A DNA stretch of 64,000 bases from Pseudomonas sp. C1C7 (GCF_013359595.1 NZ_JABFMP010000005.1:124001-188000); one strand, 5' to 3'. Counted from the stretch's first letter, positions 54,476 to 62,889 are shown. A program made the numbers and translations. Notes: generated by a model not told the origin, from the letters alone.

Positions 54476-56254
54476 ATGACTATCAATCTGCAACTCGACG
54501 CCCTGCGCAGCGCCTACCGCGACGCCAGCATCACTCCCCGGGAACTGCTGTTGGGCCTGCGCGACAAGGCCGCGGCGTTGAACCCGGATTATCACCTGTT
54601 CATTCATTTGCTCAGCGTCGAAGAGCTTGAGCCGTATCTCGCCGCCCTCGAAGGTCGCGATATCGACAGCCTGCCGCTGTACGGGGTGCCGTTCGCGATC
54701 AAGGACAACATCGATCTGGCCGGCATACCGACCACTGCGGCGTGCCCGGCGTTCGCCTATGTGCCGCAGCACTCGGCGACCATCGTCGAGCAGTTGCTGG
54801 CCCTGGGGGCGATTCCGCTGGGCAAGACCAATCTCGACCAGTTCGCCACAGGGCTCAATGGCAGCCGCTCGCCCTACGGCGCGTGCCCTAACAGCGTGTT
54901 GCCGGAGTATCCGTCGGGTGGTTCCAGCGCAGGTTCTTCGCTGGCGGTGGCCCTCGGTGTGGCGAGCTTCTCCCTGGGCACCGACACGGCGGGCTCCGGC
55001 CGCGTACCGGCGGCGTTGAACAACCTGGTGGGGATGAAGGCCACCAAAGGGCTGATCTCCACCGCCGGTGTCGTGCCGGCCTGCCGCACCCTGGATTGCG
55101 TGACCACCTTTACCGCCACCGCGCGGGAGGCCAGTCAACTGCTGGCGCTGACCGCACACCTCGATCCCCGGGATGAATACAGCCGCGCCAACCCGCAGTG
55201 GAATGACGGCTCGGCGTTCGGCGCGCCTCGTCCGTTCCGTTTCGGCGTGCCACGGGCGCAGGATCTGCAGTTCTTCGGCTGTCCCGAGGGGCCGGTGCTG
55301 TTCGCTGATGCCGTAAAACGGCTCAAAGTATTGGGCGGCGAGGCGGTGGAACTCGATCTTTCACCGTTCCTCGAAGCGGCGCGGTTGCTCTACGAAGGTC
55401 CGTGGGTGGCCGAGCGCTTCAGCGTGGCCGGCGAACTGATGGAGCACAATCCCGAGGCCGTGCTGCCGGTGATCCGTGCCGTACTGGCCAAGGCGCCCGC
55501 GGTCAGCGGTGTGCAAACCTTCCGCGCGCAGTACCGCCTGCAAGCGCTCAAAGCCGTTTGCGACAAGGCCCTGGCCGATCTCGACTGCGTGGTGACACCG
55601 ACGATCGGGCGTCCTGTCACCCTGGCGGAACTTGCTGCAGAGCCGGTGCTGCGCAACTCCGAATTGGGCTACTACACCAACTTCATGAACCTGCTGGACT
55701 ACGCCGCCATCGCCGTGCCGAGCGGTTTCATGGACAACGGCCTGCCCTGGGGCGTGACGCTGTTCGGCCGCGCGTTCACCGATCAGTATCTGTTGAGCGT
55801 GACCAATGGCTTGCAGCGCCAGCAGGGTCTGGCGGTGCCGACACCGGCCACGATTGCCCGCCATGATCGCGCGCGGCTGGTGGTCTGCGGCGCGCATCTG
55901 GATGGCCTGGCGCTGAACTGGCAATTGAAACAACGGGGCGCACGGCTGGTGGAAACCACCTTCAGCTCGGCCGACTATCACTTGTATGCGCTGGCCGGCG
56001 GCCCGCCGTTTCGACCGGGGATGGTTCGGGTCAAACAGGGCGGCGTGGCGATTGCCGTGGAAGTCTGGGAGTTGCCGAGCAGCGAGTTGGGCTCGTTCCT
56101 GACCGGCATTCCGGCGCCCCTGGGGCTGGGCAAGGTGCAACTGGCGGATGGGCGCTGGGAGAGCGGATTCATCTGTGAGCCGTATGGCTTGGAGGGTGCG
56201 GTGGACATCAGCCACCTCGGCGGATGGAGGGCCTACTTGAAAACCCTCGCCTGA
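54476..56254 (+). CDS. atzF: Allophanate hydrolase
   Basis: 592 residues. N-terminal amidase-signature domain with Lys76 (FAIKDNIDLAG), the Ser150/151 region (YPSGGSSAGSS) and nucleophile Ser174 (TDTAGSGRVPAA); a C-terminal domain (about 465-592) that in AtzF-type enzymes decarboxylates the product. It splits allophanate to two ammonia and two CO2, the last step of the cluster. It lies 25 bases after the carboxylase, so it is co-transcribed. The ATG at 54476 follows AAAAGGACAC. Confidence 0.92.
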   Translation: MTINLQLDALRSAYRDASITPRELLLGLRDKAAALNPDYHLFIHLLSVEELEPYLAALEGRDIDSLPLYGVPFAIKDNIDLAGIPTTAACPAFAYVPQHSATIVEQLLALGAIPLGKTNLDQFATGLNGSRSPYGACPNSVLPEYPSGGSSAGSSLAVALGVASFSLGTDTAGSGRVPAALNNLVGMKATKGLISTAGVVPACRTLDCVTTFTATAREASQLLALTAHLDPRDEYSRANPQWNDGSAFGAPRPFRFGVPRAQDLQFFGCPEGPVLFADAVKRLKVLGGEAVELDLSPFLEAARLLYEGPWVAERFSVAGELMEHNPEAVLPVIRAVLAKAPAVSGVQTFRAQYRLQALKAVCDKALADLDCVVTPTIGRPVTLAELAAEPVLRNSELGYYTNFMNLLDYAAIAVPSGFMDNGLPWGVTLFGRAFTDQYLLSVTNGLQRQQGLAVPTPATIARHDRARLVVCGAHLDGLALNWQLKQRGARLVETTFSSADYHLYALAGGPPFRPGMVRVKQGGVAIAVEVWELPSSELGSFLTGIPAPLGLGKVQLADGRWESGFICEPYGLEGAVDISHLGGWRAYLKTLA

Positions 56255-56267
56255 TAGTGACCTCTTC

Positions 56268-56352
56268 TGTAGGAGCTGCCGCAGGCTGCGATCTTTTGAT
56301 TTTGCTTCTGAAACCAAAGTCAAAAGATCGCAGCCTGCGGCAGCTCCTACAG
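56268..56352. repeat. REPIN after allophanate hydrolase
   Basis: GTAGGAGCTGCCGCAGGCTG on the left and CAGCCTGCGGCAGCTCCTAC on the right form a long inverted repeat. It ends the guanidine cluster. Confidence 0.9.
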
Positions 56353-56479
56353 GGAATCAGGGCACCTGGACAAACTTCGCTGGGCTTGATCCCTGCCGAT
56401 TCATCCTACAAATCCCGCAGTTATTTCCTCGCCATACCACTAGAATGCATGCCATCGGACTATTGCCAATGGAATTGCC

Positions 56480-57973
56480 ATGCCGCTTCGCTCGCCGCTG
56501 TACTCTCAACGCTCGTTGATACTCACGCTGGTCGCATTGTTGGGCGCGGGCTTTCTGGCCACTTCCTTTCTCAGTTACTACGCCTCGCGGGCGTCGATCC
56601 GCGACAACATCGTCAATACCGAACTGCCGCTGACTTCGGACACGGTCTATTCGGAAATCCAGAAAGACCTCGTCCGGCCGATCCTGATTTCCTCGATGAT
56701 CTCCCGCGATACCTTCATGCGCGACTGGGTGGTCAACGGTGAGCGCGACACCGACCAGATGACCCGCTACCTCAACGAGGTCATGACCCACTACGGCGCC
56801 TACACCGCCTTCTTCGTGTCCAATGCCAGCCTGACCTACTACCACGCCAAGGGCGTGCTCAAGCAGGTCAAGGTCACGGAGCCGCGCGACGCCTGGTACT
56901 TCCGCGTACGCGACATGAAGGATCCCTACGAGATCAACGTCGACCCGGACCTGGCCAACAAGGACAACCTGACCGTCTTCATCAACTACAAGGTCTACGA
57001 CTACAACAACCGTTTCATCGGCGCCGCCGGTGTCGGGCTGACGGTCGATGCGGTGATCAAGCTGATCGACAAGTACCAGCAGCACTACCAGCGCAGCGTG
57101 TATTTCGTCGACACCTTCGGACGCCTGGTGCTCACCGGTGCCGAGGGTGGTCCGCAAGGCGCGCGGGTCGGCCAGCCACTTGGCGAAATCGACAGCATGA
57201 AGAACCTGGTCAGCCAGTTGCCCAAACCCCACAGCGGCAGCTACGAATATTCCGGCCAGGGCCAGGGGCACTTCCTCAATGTGCGGTTCATTCCGGAGCT
57301 GAACTGGTATCTGTTCGTCGACAAACTCGAAGACGGTGACCTCAGCGACATCCGCCGCTCGCTTTACCTCAACCTGCTGATCTGCCTGGTCGTCACCCTG
57401 ACCGTGCTGGCCCTGATCAATCAGGTGATCAAGCGATTCCAGGGCAGAATCCACGCCCAGGCCACCCTCGACAGCCTGACCGAACTGCCCAACCGTCGCG
57501 GCTTCGACCTGCTGGCCGCACAAGCGATGCACGAAGCCCAGCGCGAGCCCAAGCCGCTCACTGCCTTGCTGCTGGACCTGGACCACTTCAAGGCTCTGAA
57601 CGACACCTTCGGTCACATGGCCGGCGATCAGGTGCTGATCGGCTTCGCGAGGGATCTGGAAAGCTGCCTGCGCCATTCCGACATCGTCTGCCGCTGGGGC
57701 GGTGAAGAGTTCATCGTGTTGCTCAAGGACACCGACGGCGATACCGGCCTGATGATCGCCGAGAAAATCCGCCAGCACGTGGAACAACAGGCCTATGCCT
57801 ACAACGGCAGCAACCTGCATCTGACCGTCAGCATCGGCCTGACCACCCTGCAGACCGATGACACCTTGCACACTCTGCTGTCCCGGGCCGATCATGCGAT
57901 GTACCGGGCCAAGCAAAGTGGCCGCAACCGAACCTGCGTGGAAAAGCCTCACTCCAGCTATGAACCCGCCTGA
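56480..57973 (+). CDS. Diguanylate cyclase with periplasmic Cache sensor
   Basis: 497 residues. An N-terminal membrane helix (about 11-30) and a second near 295-315 flank a Cache-type sensor domain. The GGDEF domain has GGEEF at 407-411 (CRWGGEEFIVLL), an active cyclase signature, and an RxxD inhibitory site (RHSD) five residues before it. It makes c-di-GMP. The signal is unknown. The ATG at 56480 follows a weak leader. The CWC gene overlaps its end. Confidence 0.88.
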   Translation: MPLRSPLYSQRSLILTLVALLGAGFLATSFLSYYASRASIRDNIVNTELPLTSDTVYSEIQKDLVRPILISSMISRDTFMRDWVVNGERDTDQMTRYLNEVMTHYGAYTAFFVSNASLTYYHAKGVLKQVKVTEPRDAWYFRVRDMKDPYEINVDPDLANKDNLTVFINYKVYDYNNRFIGAAGVGLTVDAVIKLIDKYQQHYQRSVYFVDTFGRLVLTGAEGGPQGARVGQPLGEIDSMKNLVSQLPKPHSGSYEYSGQGQGHFLNVRFIPELNWYLFVDKLEDGDLSDIRRSLYLNLLICLVVTLTVLALINQVIKRFQGRIHAQATLDSLTELPNRRGFDLLAAQAMHEAQREPKPLTALLLDLDHFKALNDTFGHMAGDQVLIGFARDLESCLRHSDIVCRWGGEEFIVLLKDTDGDTGLMIAEKIRQHVEQQAYAYNGSNLHLTVSIGLTTLQTDDTLHTLLSRADHAMYRAKQSGRNRTCVEKPHSSYEPA

Positions 57974-58178
57974 GCTATGCCCCGCCTGCGGCGCCCGCAA
58001 TGACTGCGCCCTGGCCGATCCGCGAACCGCCGATCGGGCATGCTGGTGCTACGGCGTCAGCATCGACCCGGCGGTACTGCAGGCGCTGCCGGACGAGCTG
58101 CGCAACGCCGCCTGCCTGTGCCCGCGCTGCGCCCGGGTCGAGGCGCAGTTGCAAGCAGCTTCCCGGCCGATCGAGTAA
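57960..58178 (+). CDS. Cysteine-rich CWC family protein
   Basis: 72 residues with a CPACGARNDCALAD pair, CWCYGVSI and CLCPRCARVE, giving a small zinc-ribbon-like protein. Function unknown. It starts inside the final codons of the GGDEF gene (overlap 14 bases) and ends 33 bases before the rsuA-like gene, so all three may be one transcript. Confidence 0.8.
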   Translation: MNPPELCPACGARNDCALADPRTADRACWCYGVSIDPAVLQALPDELRNAACLCPRCARVEAQLQAASRPIE

Positions 58179-58211
58179 GATACGCGGCCTTCCCTCCTCG
58201 ATCCCCGAGCC

Positions 58212-58904
58212 ATGCGCGTCGACCGTTTCCTCAGCAATCTGCCTCGCTTCAATCGCCAGCAGGTGCGTCTATTGCTGGTGGAAAAGCGCGTGCGGATCGA
58301 CGGCAAGATCGTCAGCGATCCCCACGCCGATGTCCGCGAGTTCAGCCGCGTCGAAGTCGATGACGAAGTCCTGCAACAGGGCAAGCCGCTGCGCCACTTC
58401 ATGCTGCACAAACCCGCCGGCTGCGTCAGCGCCACCCGCGACCCGCAGCACCCCACCGTGCTCGACCTGATCGATGAACCGGACAAAGACGACCTGCACA
58501 TCGCCGGCCGCCTGGATTTCAACACCACCGGCCTGATGCTGATCACCAACGATGGTAGCTGGTCGCGACGCTTGACCCAGCCGCAGACCAAACTGCCCAA
58601 GGTCTACCATGTCGAAACCGAGCAGGACATCGGCCCCGAATACGCCGTGAAATTCACCGAAGGCCTGTACTTCGCCTTCGAAGACCTCACCACCCAACCG
58701 GCCGATCTTGAGCTATTGGGACCGAAGACGGCGCGACTGAGCATCGTCGAAGGTCGCTACCATCAGGTGAAGCGCATGTTTGGCCATTTCGACAACAAGG
58801 TGCTGCGCCTGCACCGCGAGCGCATGGGCCCGCTGGTGCTCGACAGCGCGTTGAAACCGGGCGAATACCGCCCGCTGAGCGACGAAGAGATCCGATTGAT
58901 CTAA
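58212..58904 (+). CDS. rsuA: 16S rRNA pseudouridine synthase (RsuA family)
   Basis: 230 residues. An N-terminal S4 domain (about 1-60, MRVDRFLSNLPRFNRQQVRL) precedes the synthase domain with catalytic Asp102 in IAGRLDFNTTGLMLIT. The motif KMFGHFDNKV near 190 is typical of RsuA, which modifies U516. Which small-subunit site is used is by analogy. Confidence 0.9.
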   Translation: MRVDRFLSNLPRFNRQQVRLLLVEKRVRIDGKIVSDPHADVREFSRVEVDDEVLQQGKPLRHFMLHKPAGCVSATRDPQHPTVLDLIDEPDKDDLHIAGRLDFNTTGLMLITNDGSWSRRLTQPQTKLPKVYHVETEQDIGPEYAVKFTEGLYFAFEDLTTQPADLELLGPKTARLSIVEGRYHQVKRMFGHFDNKVLRLHRERMGPLVLDSALKPGEYRPLSDEEIRLI

Positions 58905-58961
58905 GCCGACGACCGCTCAGCAGAACTTGTCGAACAATTTACCAACGGCACTTGCGCAATG

Positions 58962-59015
58962 ATGTGACCCCTGCTTGAATCAGGACGTCGGCCGAAATGT
59001 GACCGACGAGTCACA
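58962..59015. promoter_or_regulatory. Repeated ATGTGACC motifs upstream of phaG
   Basis: ATGTGACC occurs at 58962 and 58997, and the second is the left half of TGTGA-N8-TCACA (58998-59015). This resembles a Crp/Vfr site but has eight spacer bases where six are usual. It is in the 313-base gap before phaG, which otherwise holds no gene or clear promoter. Confidence 0.35.
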
Positions 59016-59217
59016 ACATACTTCTAAGAAACTTTTTGCCGGTAGGGACCCTCGGGTTCCGGCCTCACCCGGCAGACTGCCCGCCAATAACAACACCCGT
59101 CGACCGGACTGCAATGGATCGACATGGGCCTCCAAAAATTCCAGGCATATGCCTACCTGTCACAAAGCTCGTGCAATCTCTTTTGCGCGCATACCCGCTT
59201 GCCAGGAGTCTTATGAC

Positions 59218-60102
59218 ATGAGGCCAGAAATCGCTGTGCTGGATATACAGGGTCAATATCGGGTTTACACGGAGTTCTATCGCGCAGGCGCCGCAGAGAA
59301 GACCATCATTCTGGTCAACGGCTCGATGTCCACGACTGCGTCGTTTGCTCAAACCGTGAAAAACCTCTATCCGCAGTTCAACGTGGTCTGCTACGACCAG
59401 CCCTACGCGGGCCAGTCGAAAGCCCACAACCTGCATGAAAAAATGCTGACCAAGGAAATCGAAGGGCAGATCCTGCTGGAGCTGATCGACCACTTCGGTG
59501 CCGAACACGTGCTGTCGTTTTCCTGGGGTGGCGCCGCGGCCATGATGGCGCTGTCGCAAAAGCCACGCCGCATCGAAAAGGCCGTGATCAGCTCGTTCTC
59601 GCCGGTGATCAACGCACACATGCTCGATTATCTGGAGCGCGGCGTCGACTTCCTGCACAACCGTGACGGCGACCGGGTCGGGCATCTGGTCAACGACACC
59701 ATCGGCAAGCACTTGCCGTCGTTGTTCAAGCGCTTCAACTACCGTCACGTCAGCTCCCTGGCCGAGCACGAGTACGGGCAGATGCACTTTCACATCAACG
59801 ACGTGCTGCACAGCGATCGCCAGTGCTACCTGAACGCGGCAAAGAAAATCGACGTACCGGTGCTGTTCCTCAACGGCGAATGGGACGAATACACCTCCGC
59901 CGACGACGCCCGGTTGTTCGCCAACCACGTGCAACACAGCACCTTCAGCACCCTGCAAGCCACCGGCCACTTTCTCGACCTGGAGCACAAAGCTGCCTGC
60001 CGAGACAGCCACAAGGCACTGATGGGTTTCCTGAAACCGGGGCAACATGAAGCCCGACCGCGTTTCAACTACGTCCAGGACCACCATGCATTGGCCATCT
60101 GA
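59218..60102 (+). CDS. phaG: (R)-3-hydroxyacyl-ACP transacylase PhaG
   Basis: 294 residues, alpha/beta-hydrolase fold. It matches P. putida PhaG in the opening MRPEIAVLDIQGQYRVYTEF and in VNDTIGKHLPSLFKRFNYRH; the nucleophile elbow reads LSFSWGGAA (Ser102) and the His is in TGHFLDLEH. PhaG diverts 3-hydroxyacyl groups from fatty acid synthesis toward PHA or HAA lipids. It is a single gene; the pha synthase genes lie elsewhere. The ATG at 59218 has CAGGAGTC upstream. Confidence 0.93.
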   Translation: MRPEIAVLDIQGQYRVYTEFYRAGAAEKTIILVNGSMSTTASFAQTVKNLYPQFNVVCYDQPYAGQSKAHNLHEKMLTKEIEGQILLELIDHFGAEHVLSFSWGGAAAMMALSQKPRRIEKAVISSFSPVINAHMLDYLERGVDFLHNRDGDRVGHLVNDTIGKHLPSLFKRFNYRHVSSLAEHEYGQMHFHINDVLHSDRQCYLNAAKKIDVPVLFLNGEWDEYTSADDARLFANHVQHSTFSTLQATGHFLDLEHKAACRDSHKALMGFLKPGQHEARPRFNYVQDHHALAI

Positions 60103-60109
60103 AACAGCG

Positions 60110-60170
60110 TCATCGCGAGCAAGCCCCGCCCTTCTGTAACCCACAGGAGCGAGGCTTGCCCGCGAACGAC
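60110..60170. repeat. REPIN, degraded
   Basis: CATCGCGAGCAAGCCCCGCC on the left and GAGCGAGGCTTGCCCGCGAA on the right, imperfect inverse, between phaG and tRNA-Gly. Confidence 0.7.
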
Positions 60171-60258
60171 CGTCCCCGTTTCGCCTGCGCTAAAGCGGTG
60201 TGCCGCAAAGAAAAACTTCATTTCCAAACGTACATCTGGTACAAAGTCACCGCTCCAG

Positions 60259-60332
60259 GCGGGTGTCGTATAATGGCATTACTCCAGCTTCCCAAGCTGA
60301 TAACGAGGGTTCGATTCCCTTCACCCGCTCCA
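60259..60332 (+). tRNA. tRNA-Gly (anticodon CCC)
   Basis: 74 bases with the encoded CCA. Acceptor stem GCGGGTG pairs with CACCCGC. The anticodon loop is TTCCCAA, giving CCC, and the T arm is GAGGGTTCGATTCCCTT. It is followed by a terminator and a hicAB segment. Confidence 0.93.
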
Positions 60333-60378
60333 ACCGAATTTTTGTCTCACGTTGTTTTTGACGGGGGATGCAGGTAAA

Positions 60379-60409
60379 GAAAAAACCGGCCTTGATGGCC
60401 GGTTTTTTT
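60379..60409 (+). terminator. Terminator after tRNA-Gly
   Basis: AAAACCGGCC-TTGAT-GGCCGGTTTT with a following T-run (GGTTTTTTTG) and a preceding A-run, ending the tRNA transcript. Confidence 0.9.
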
Positions 60410-60660
60410 GTTTCCGGGATTTTTATTTCGACCGTGCCGTTAGCGTTCTCGCGCGAAATCGCTGTTTTGTTAGCGTTTTCGTTGATCCATTAATGAAACT
60501 CGCTAGCCATAACTCTGCTGGATGATTTCTCGCAAAACCCGCGGCAAAACCTCGCAATACAGAGACCTGTCCAATTCGCGCTCAACCACCACTGCGTTCG
60601 CGGCAGCCTCCTAGACTCGGTTTTCAATCACTCACCCAACACCCTGAAAAAGATTGGTGG
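60410..60660. other. Gene-free A/T-richer segment between tRNA-Gly and hicA
   Basis: About 250 bases without a credible gene. GTTAGCGTT occurs twice (near 60440 and 60468). It is lower in GC than the flanks and could be decayed mobile DNA beside the tRNA; no integrase or copy of the tRNA 3' end was found downstream. Confidence 0.4.
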
Positions 60661-60668
60661 GTATAGTG

Positions 60669-60696
60669 TTGATAATGAAAAATCAGTAGGTATAGT
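60669..60696 (+). promoter_or_regulatory. Sigma-70 type promoter of hicAB
   Basis: TTGATA at 60669-60674 and TATAGT at 60691-60696, 16 bases apart, close to the sigma-70 consensus. GGTATAGT occurs at 60659-60666 and again at 60689-60696, which could be an operator for HicB. Confidence 0.6.
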
Positions 60697-60724
60697 AACC
60701 ACTAGCACACCACATGGAGGTGAT

Positions 60725-60904
60725 GTGAATAGCCGATTTTTGATAAGCCAACTCGTTGCGGACGGCTGGTACCTGGTGCGAATCAGAGGCAGTCATCATC
60801 ACTTCAAACATCCGACCAAGCCGGGGCTGGTCACGGTTCCTCATCCGAAGAAGGACCTGCTCAAGAAAACGGCCATGAGTATTTTGCAACAGGCGCTGCT
60901 CTGA
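60725..60904 (+). CDS. hicA: HicA family toxin (mRNA interferase)
   Basis: 59 residues of the dsRNA-binding-like HicA fold that cleaves mRNA. It starts with NSRFLISQLVADGWYLVRIR, and RGSHHHFKHPTKPG holds the catalytic His; VPHPKKDLLKKTAMSILQQA forms the second half. The start is GTG at 60725 with GGAGG just before. The HicB gene starts 37 bases after its stop, the usual toxin-first order. Confidence 0.85.
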   Translation: MNSRFLISQLVADGWYLVRIRGSHHHFKHPTKPGLVTVPHPKKDLLKKTAMSILQQALL

Positions 60905-60941
60905 CGAGCTTCATGCGCCGAGTCCTCGGAGGACAACGAAC

Positions 60942-61349
60942 ATGCTTTACCCGATTGCGATTTCAATGGGCGACGACGAGCACGCCTGGGGTGTGGAGGT
61001 CCCTGATATTCCGGGATGCTTTTCTGCCGGAGAGGATCTGGACGACGCGATGGCCATGGCTCGGGAAGCCATTGAAGGTCATTTCGAGATCCTGGCCGAA
61101 GACGGCTCGCCCATTCCTCCGGCCAACAAAGTGACTCTGCACGCAGCCAATCCCAAGTACGCGGGATGCGCATGGGCGCTGGTCGATATCGATGTCACCA
61201 AGTATCTGGGCAAGGCTCAAAAGCTGAACATCACGCTGCCTGGTTATTTGCTCAACCGCATTGATGAGTACGTGCAGCACCACCCGGAAGAGAAAAGCCG
61301 TTCAGGATTTCTGGCGTCAGCAGCACTCAAGGTCTTGCAGCAGAGCTGA
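60942..61349 (+). CDS. hicB: HicB family antitoxin
   Basis: 135 residues. The N-terminal HicB fold (PIAISMGDDEHAWGVEVPDI, GCFSAGEDLDDAMAMAREAI) binds HicA; the C-terminal ribbon-helix-helix (LNITLPGYLLNRIDEYVQHH, SRSGFLASAALKVL) would bind the hicAB promoter. Such proteins repress their own operon. A terminator follows. Confidence 0.88.
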   Translation: MLYPIAISMGDDEHAWGVEVPDIPGCFSAGEDLDDAMAMAREAIEGHFEILAEDGSPIPPANKVTLHAANPKYAGCAWALVDIDVTKYLGKAQKLNITLPGYLLNRIDEYVQHHPEEKSRSGFLASAALKVLQQS

Positions 61350-61373
61350 TGCACGCTGATTTAACGATGTAGG

Positions 61374-61398
61374 AACCGGTCCAAGTGGCCGGTTTTTT
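61374..61398 (+). terminator. Terminator after hicB
   Basis: AACCGGTCC-AAGT-GGCCGGTTTTTT, an imperfect stem (AACCGG with CCGGTT) followed by a T-run. Confidence 0.75.
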
Positions 61399-61631
61399 AT
61401 GAGCAAGATTTGGTCGAGCCGCCATCAACGTTCGCCGATGCGTGATGGTTGTTATTTGTTGGGAGGTGATTACGTGACGCATGGGTGCAGAAACGTCCTG
61501 ACGTTACATTGGGCGCCTTACGTATGGATTGCGTATAGATCAAAGCCCACCCGTAAAGATCCCGTAGCGCCACATTTCCCCCACCAACAGATGCCCTATC
61601 CTACCGGCTCACCCTTCATCAAGAGGTCGGC

Positions 61632-61742
61632 ATGGACAGTTCGGAGTTAGGGATCATGATCATTTCGATGATCGGGTTGTTCGGCTTTGCTTCGTTTGTT
61701 TTTGAATACCTGAGCGCCAGGCGTGCGAGGAGGAGGGGCTGA
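61632..61742 (+). CDS. Small putative membrane peptide
   Basis: 36 codons after AGAGGTCGGC: residues 5-25 (ELGIMIISMIGLFGFASFVF) are a likely membrane helix and the C-terminus is basic (SARRARRRG). It has a typical small membrane protein layout with a plausible ribosome site. No homologue is known to me; translation is unproven. Confidence 0.4.
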   Translation: MDSSELGIMIISMIGLFGFASFVFEYLSARRARRRG

Positions 61743-61773
61743 AACACGGCCGCTTCGATATTCGAAAAAAACA

Positions 61774-61850
61774 AAAAGATCGCAGCCTTCGGCAGCTCCT
61801 ACATCCGATTGCGTACCCATGTAGGAGCTGCCGAAGGCTGCGATCTTTTG
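61774..61850. repeat. REPIN (AGATCGCAGCC family)
   Basis: AGATCGCAGCCTTCGGCAGC on the left and GCTGCCGAAGGCTGCGATCT on the right, perfect inverse arms, upstream of the low-affinity iron permease-like gene. Confidence 0.9.
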
Positions 61851-61929
61851 GCTCTTCAAATCAAAAGCAGAATTTTCATCTCGCCGTCGATGTCTGAATT
61901 TCAGGTTCACCCCAATAAGGAAAACGGCC

Positions 61930-62340
61930 ATGAAATTCGCAAAAGTCGCGCAGAAACTCGCCCTCTGGACCGGTAGCCCCCGGACGTTCCTGGGGGCAAT
62001 CTCTTTGATTTTTCTGTGGGGGTTGAGCGGGCCGATTTTCGGGTTCAATGACACTTGGCAACTGATCATCAACACCTCGACCACGATCATCACTTTCCTG
62101 ATGGTGTTCCTGATCCAGAACACGCAGAACCGCGACACCGACATTCTGCATTTGAAGGTCGACGAGTTGCTGCGCGTGACGAAGGAAGCGCAAAACGCGA
62201 TGCTGGGGCTGGAGGCGCTGGATTTGAAGGAGCTGGAGGCATTGCGCAAGCACTACCGCAGCCTGGGCGAGGGGCTGACCGTTGCCATCGACGGCACCGT
62301 CGTCGAGGAAAAGGGCAAACACAACCTGAATGAATGCTGA
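61930..62340 (+). CDS. Low-affinity iron permease family membrane protein
   Basis: 136 residues with two membrane helices (about 19-38 and 44-62) and a long cytosolic helix tail (ELLRVTKEAQNAMLGLEALD). FLIQNTQNRDTDILHLKVDEL is the family signature. The iron-transport name is a family label and is not shown for bacteria. It is a single gene. Confidence 0.8.
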   Translation: MKFAKVAQKLALWTGSPRTFLGAISLIFLWGLSGPIFGFNDTWQLIINTSTTIITFLMVFLIQNTQNRDTDILHLKVDELLRVTKEAQNAMLGLEALDLKELEALRKHYRSLGEGLTVAIDGTVVEEKGKHNLNEC

Positions 62341-62385
62341 GCGATCGTGCGCGGATGAACCTGGTCCACCCGCGCACGCAATGCC

Positions 62386-62889
62386 CTAGCGACTGGCTTG
62401 CAGGGCCCTGGCCATTTGCAGGTGATTTTGCAGTTTGGGCAGGGTTTCTTCGGCGTATGCCTTGAGCTCCGGCACGTCGGTGGTTTGTGCCGTTTGCTCG
62501 AGTTGCTCGATGGCTTTCTCGGTGGTGCTGACCTGACTGGCCGCGTAGGCCTCATCGAAGTTGTTGCCGTCCATGACTTGAGGCATCAGGGCCTTGGCCT
62601 TGTCCACCACCTCTTCGCGCGGCGCCACCGGCAGGTCCAGTTGCTTGGCGATTTTTGCCAGGTGCTGGTTGGCGGTGGTGCGGTCGTTGATCACCACGAT
62701 GGTGTAATCCTTGACCTCTTTGGATTCGGATTTCTGGTGCGCCAGACGACTGGCTTCGATTTCGGCGACGCTTTGCGCCGAGGCATCGTTGATGAATTCA
62801 GTGGGTGACTGGGCGAAGGCACTGCCGGCGCTCAGGCCCATCAAGGTGACAAAAAAGCTGCTGCGAAAACGGGTGGCCATACGGTTCAT
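62386..62889 (-). CDS. DUF4142 exported protein
   Basis: 167 residues with a signal peptide (SFFVTLMGLSAGSAFA). A helical DUF4142 domain follows: FINDASAQSVAEIEASRLAH and AYAEETLPKLQNHLQMARAL, a ferritin-like four-helix pattern. Periplasmic, function unknown. The ATG at 62887-62889 starts the signal peptide. It is next to a KGG-rich small protein gene in the same direction. Confidence 0.85.
   Translation of the reverse strand: MNRMATRFRSSFFVTLMGLSAGSAFAQSPTEFINDASAQSVAEIEASRLAHQKSESKEVKDYTIVVINDRTTANQHLAKIAKQLDLPVAPREEVVDKAKALMPQVMDGNNFDEAYAASQVSTTEKAIEQLEQTAQTTDVPELKAYAEETLPKLQNHLQMARALQASR

Noticed and set aside
46432..56254. Urea amidolyase as the name for the whole cluster
   Set aside because: Two guanidine riboswitch candidates and two DUF1989 proteins point to guanidine as substrate.
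56357..58000. A 547-codon open frame antisense to the GGDEF gene
   Set aside because: No family motif or ribosome site; the plus strand holds a complete Cache-GGDEF protein.
58998..59015. Crp/Vfr-binding site upstream of phaG
   Set aside because: TGTGA and TCACA are separated by eight bases, where Crp-family sites use six.
60410..60660. Integrated island with attachment repeats at tRNA-Gly
   Set aside because: No second copy of the tRNA 3' end and no integrase were found in the window.
6972..61850. Repeats as a CRISPR array
   Set aside because: The repeats are scattered inverted pairs, not regularly spaced direct repeats, and no cas gene is present.
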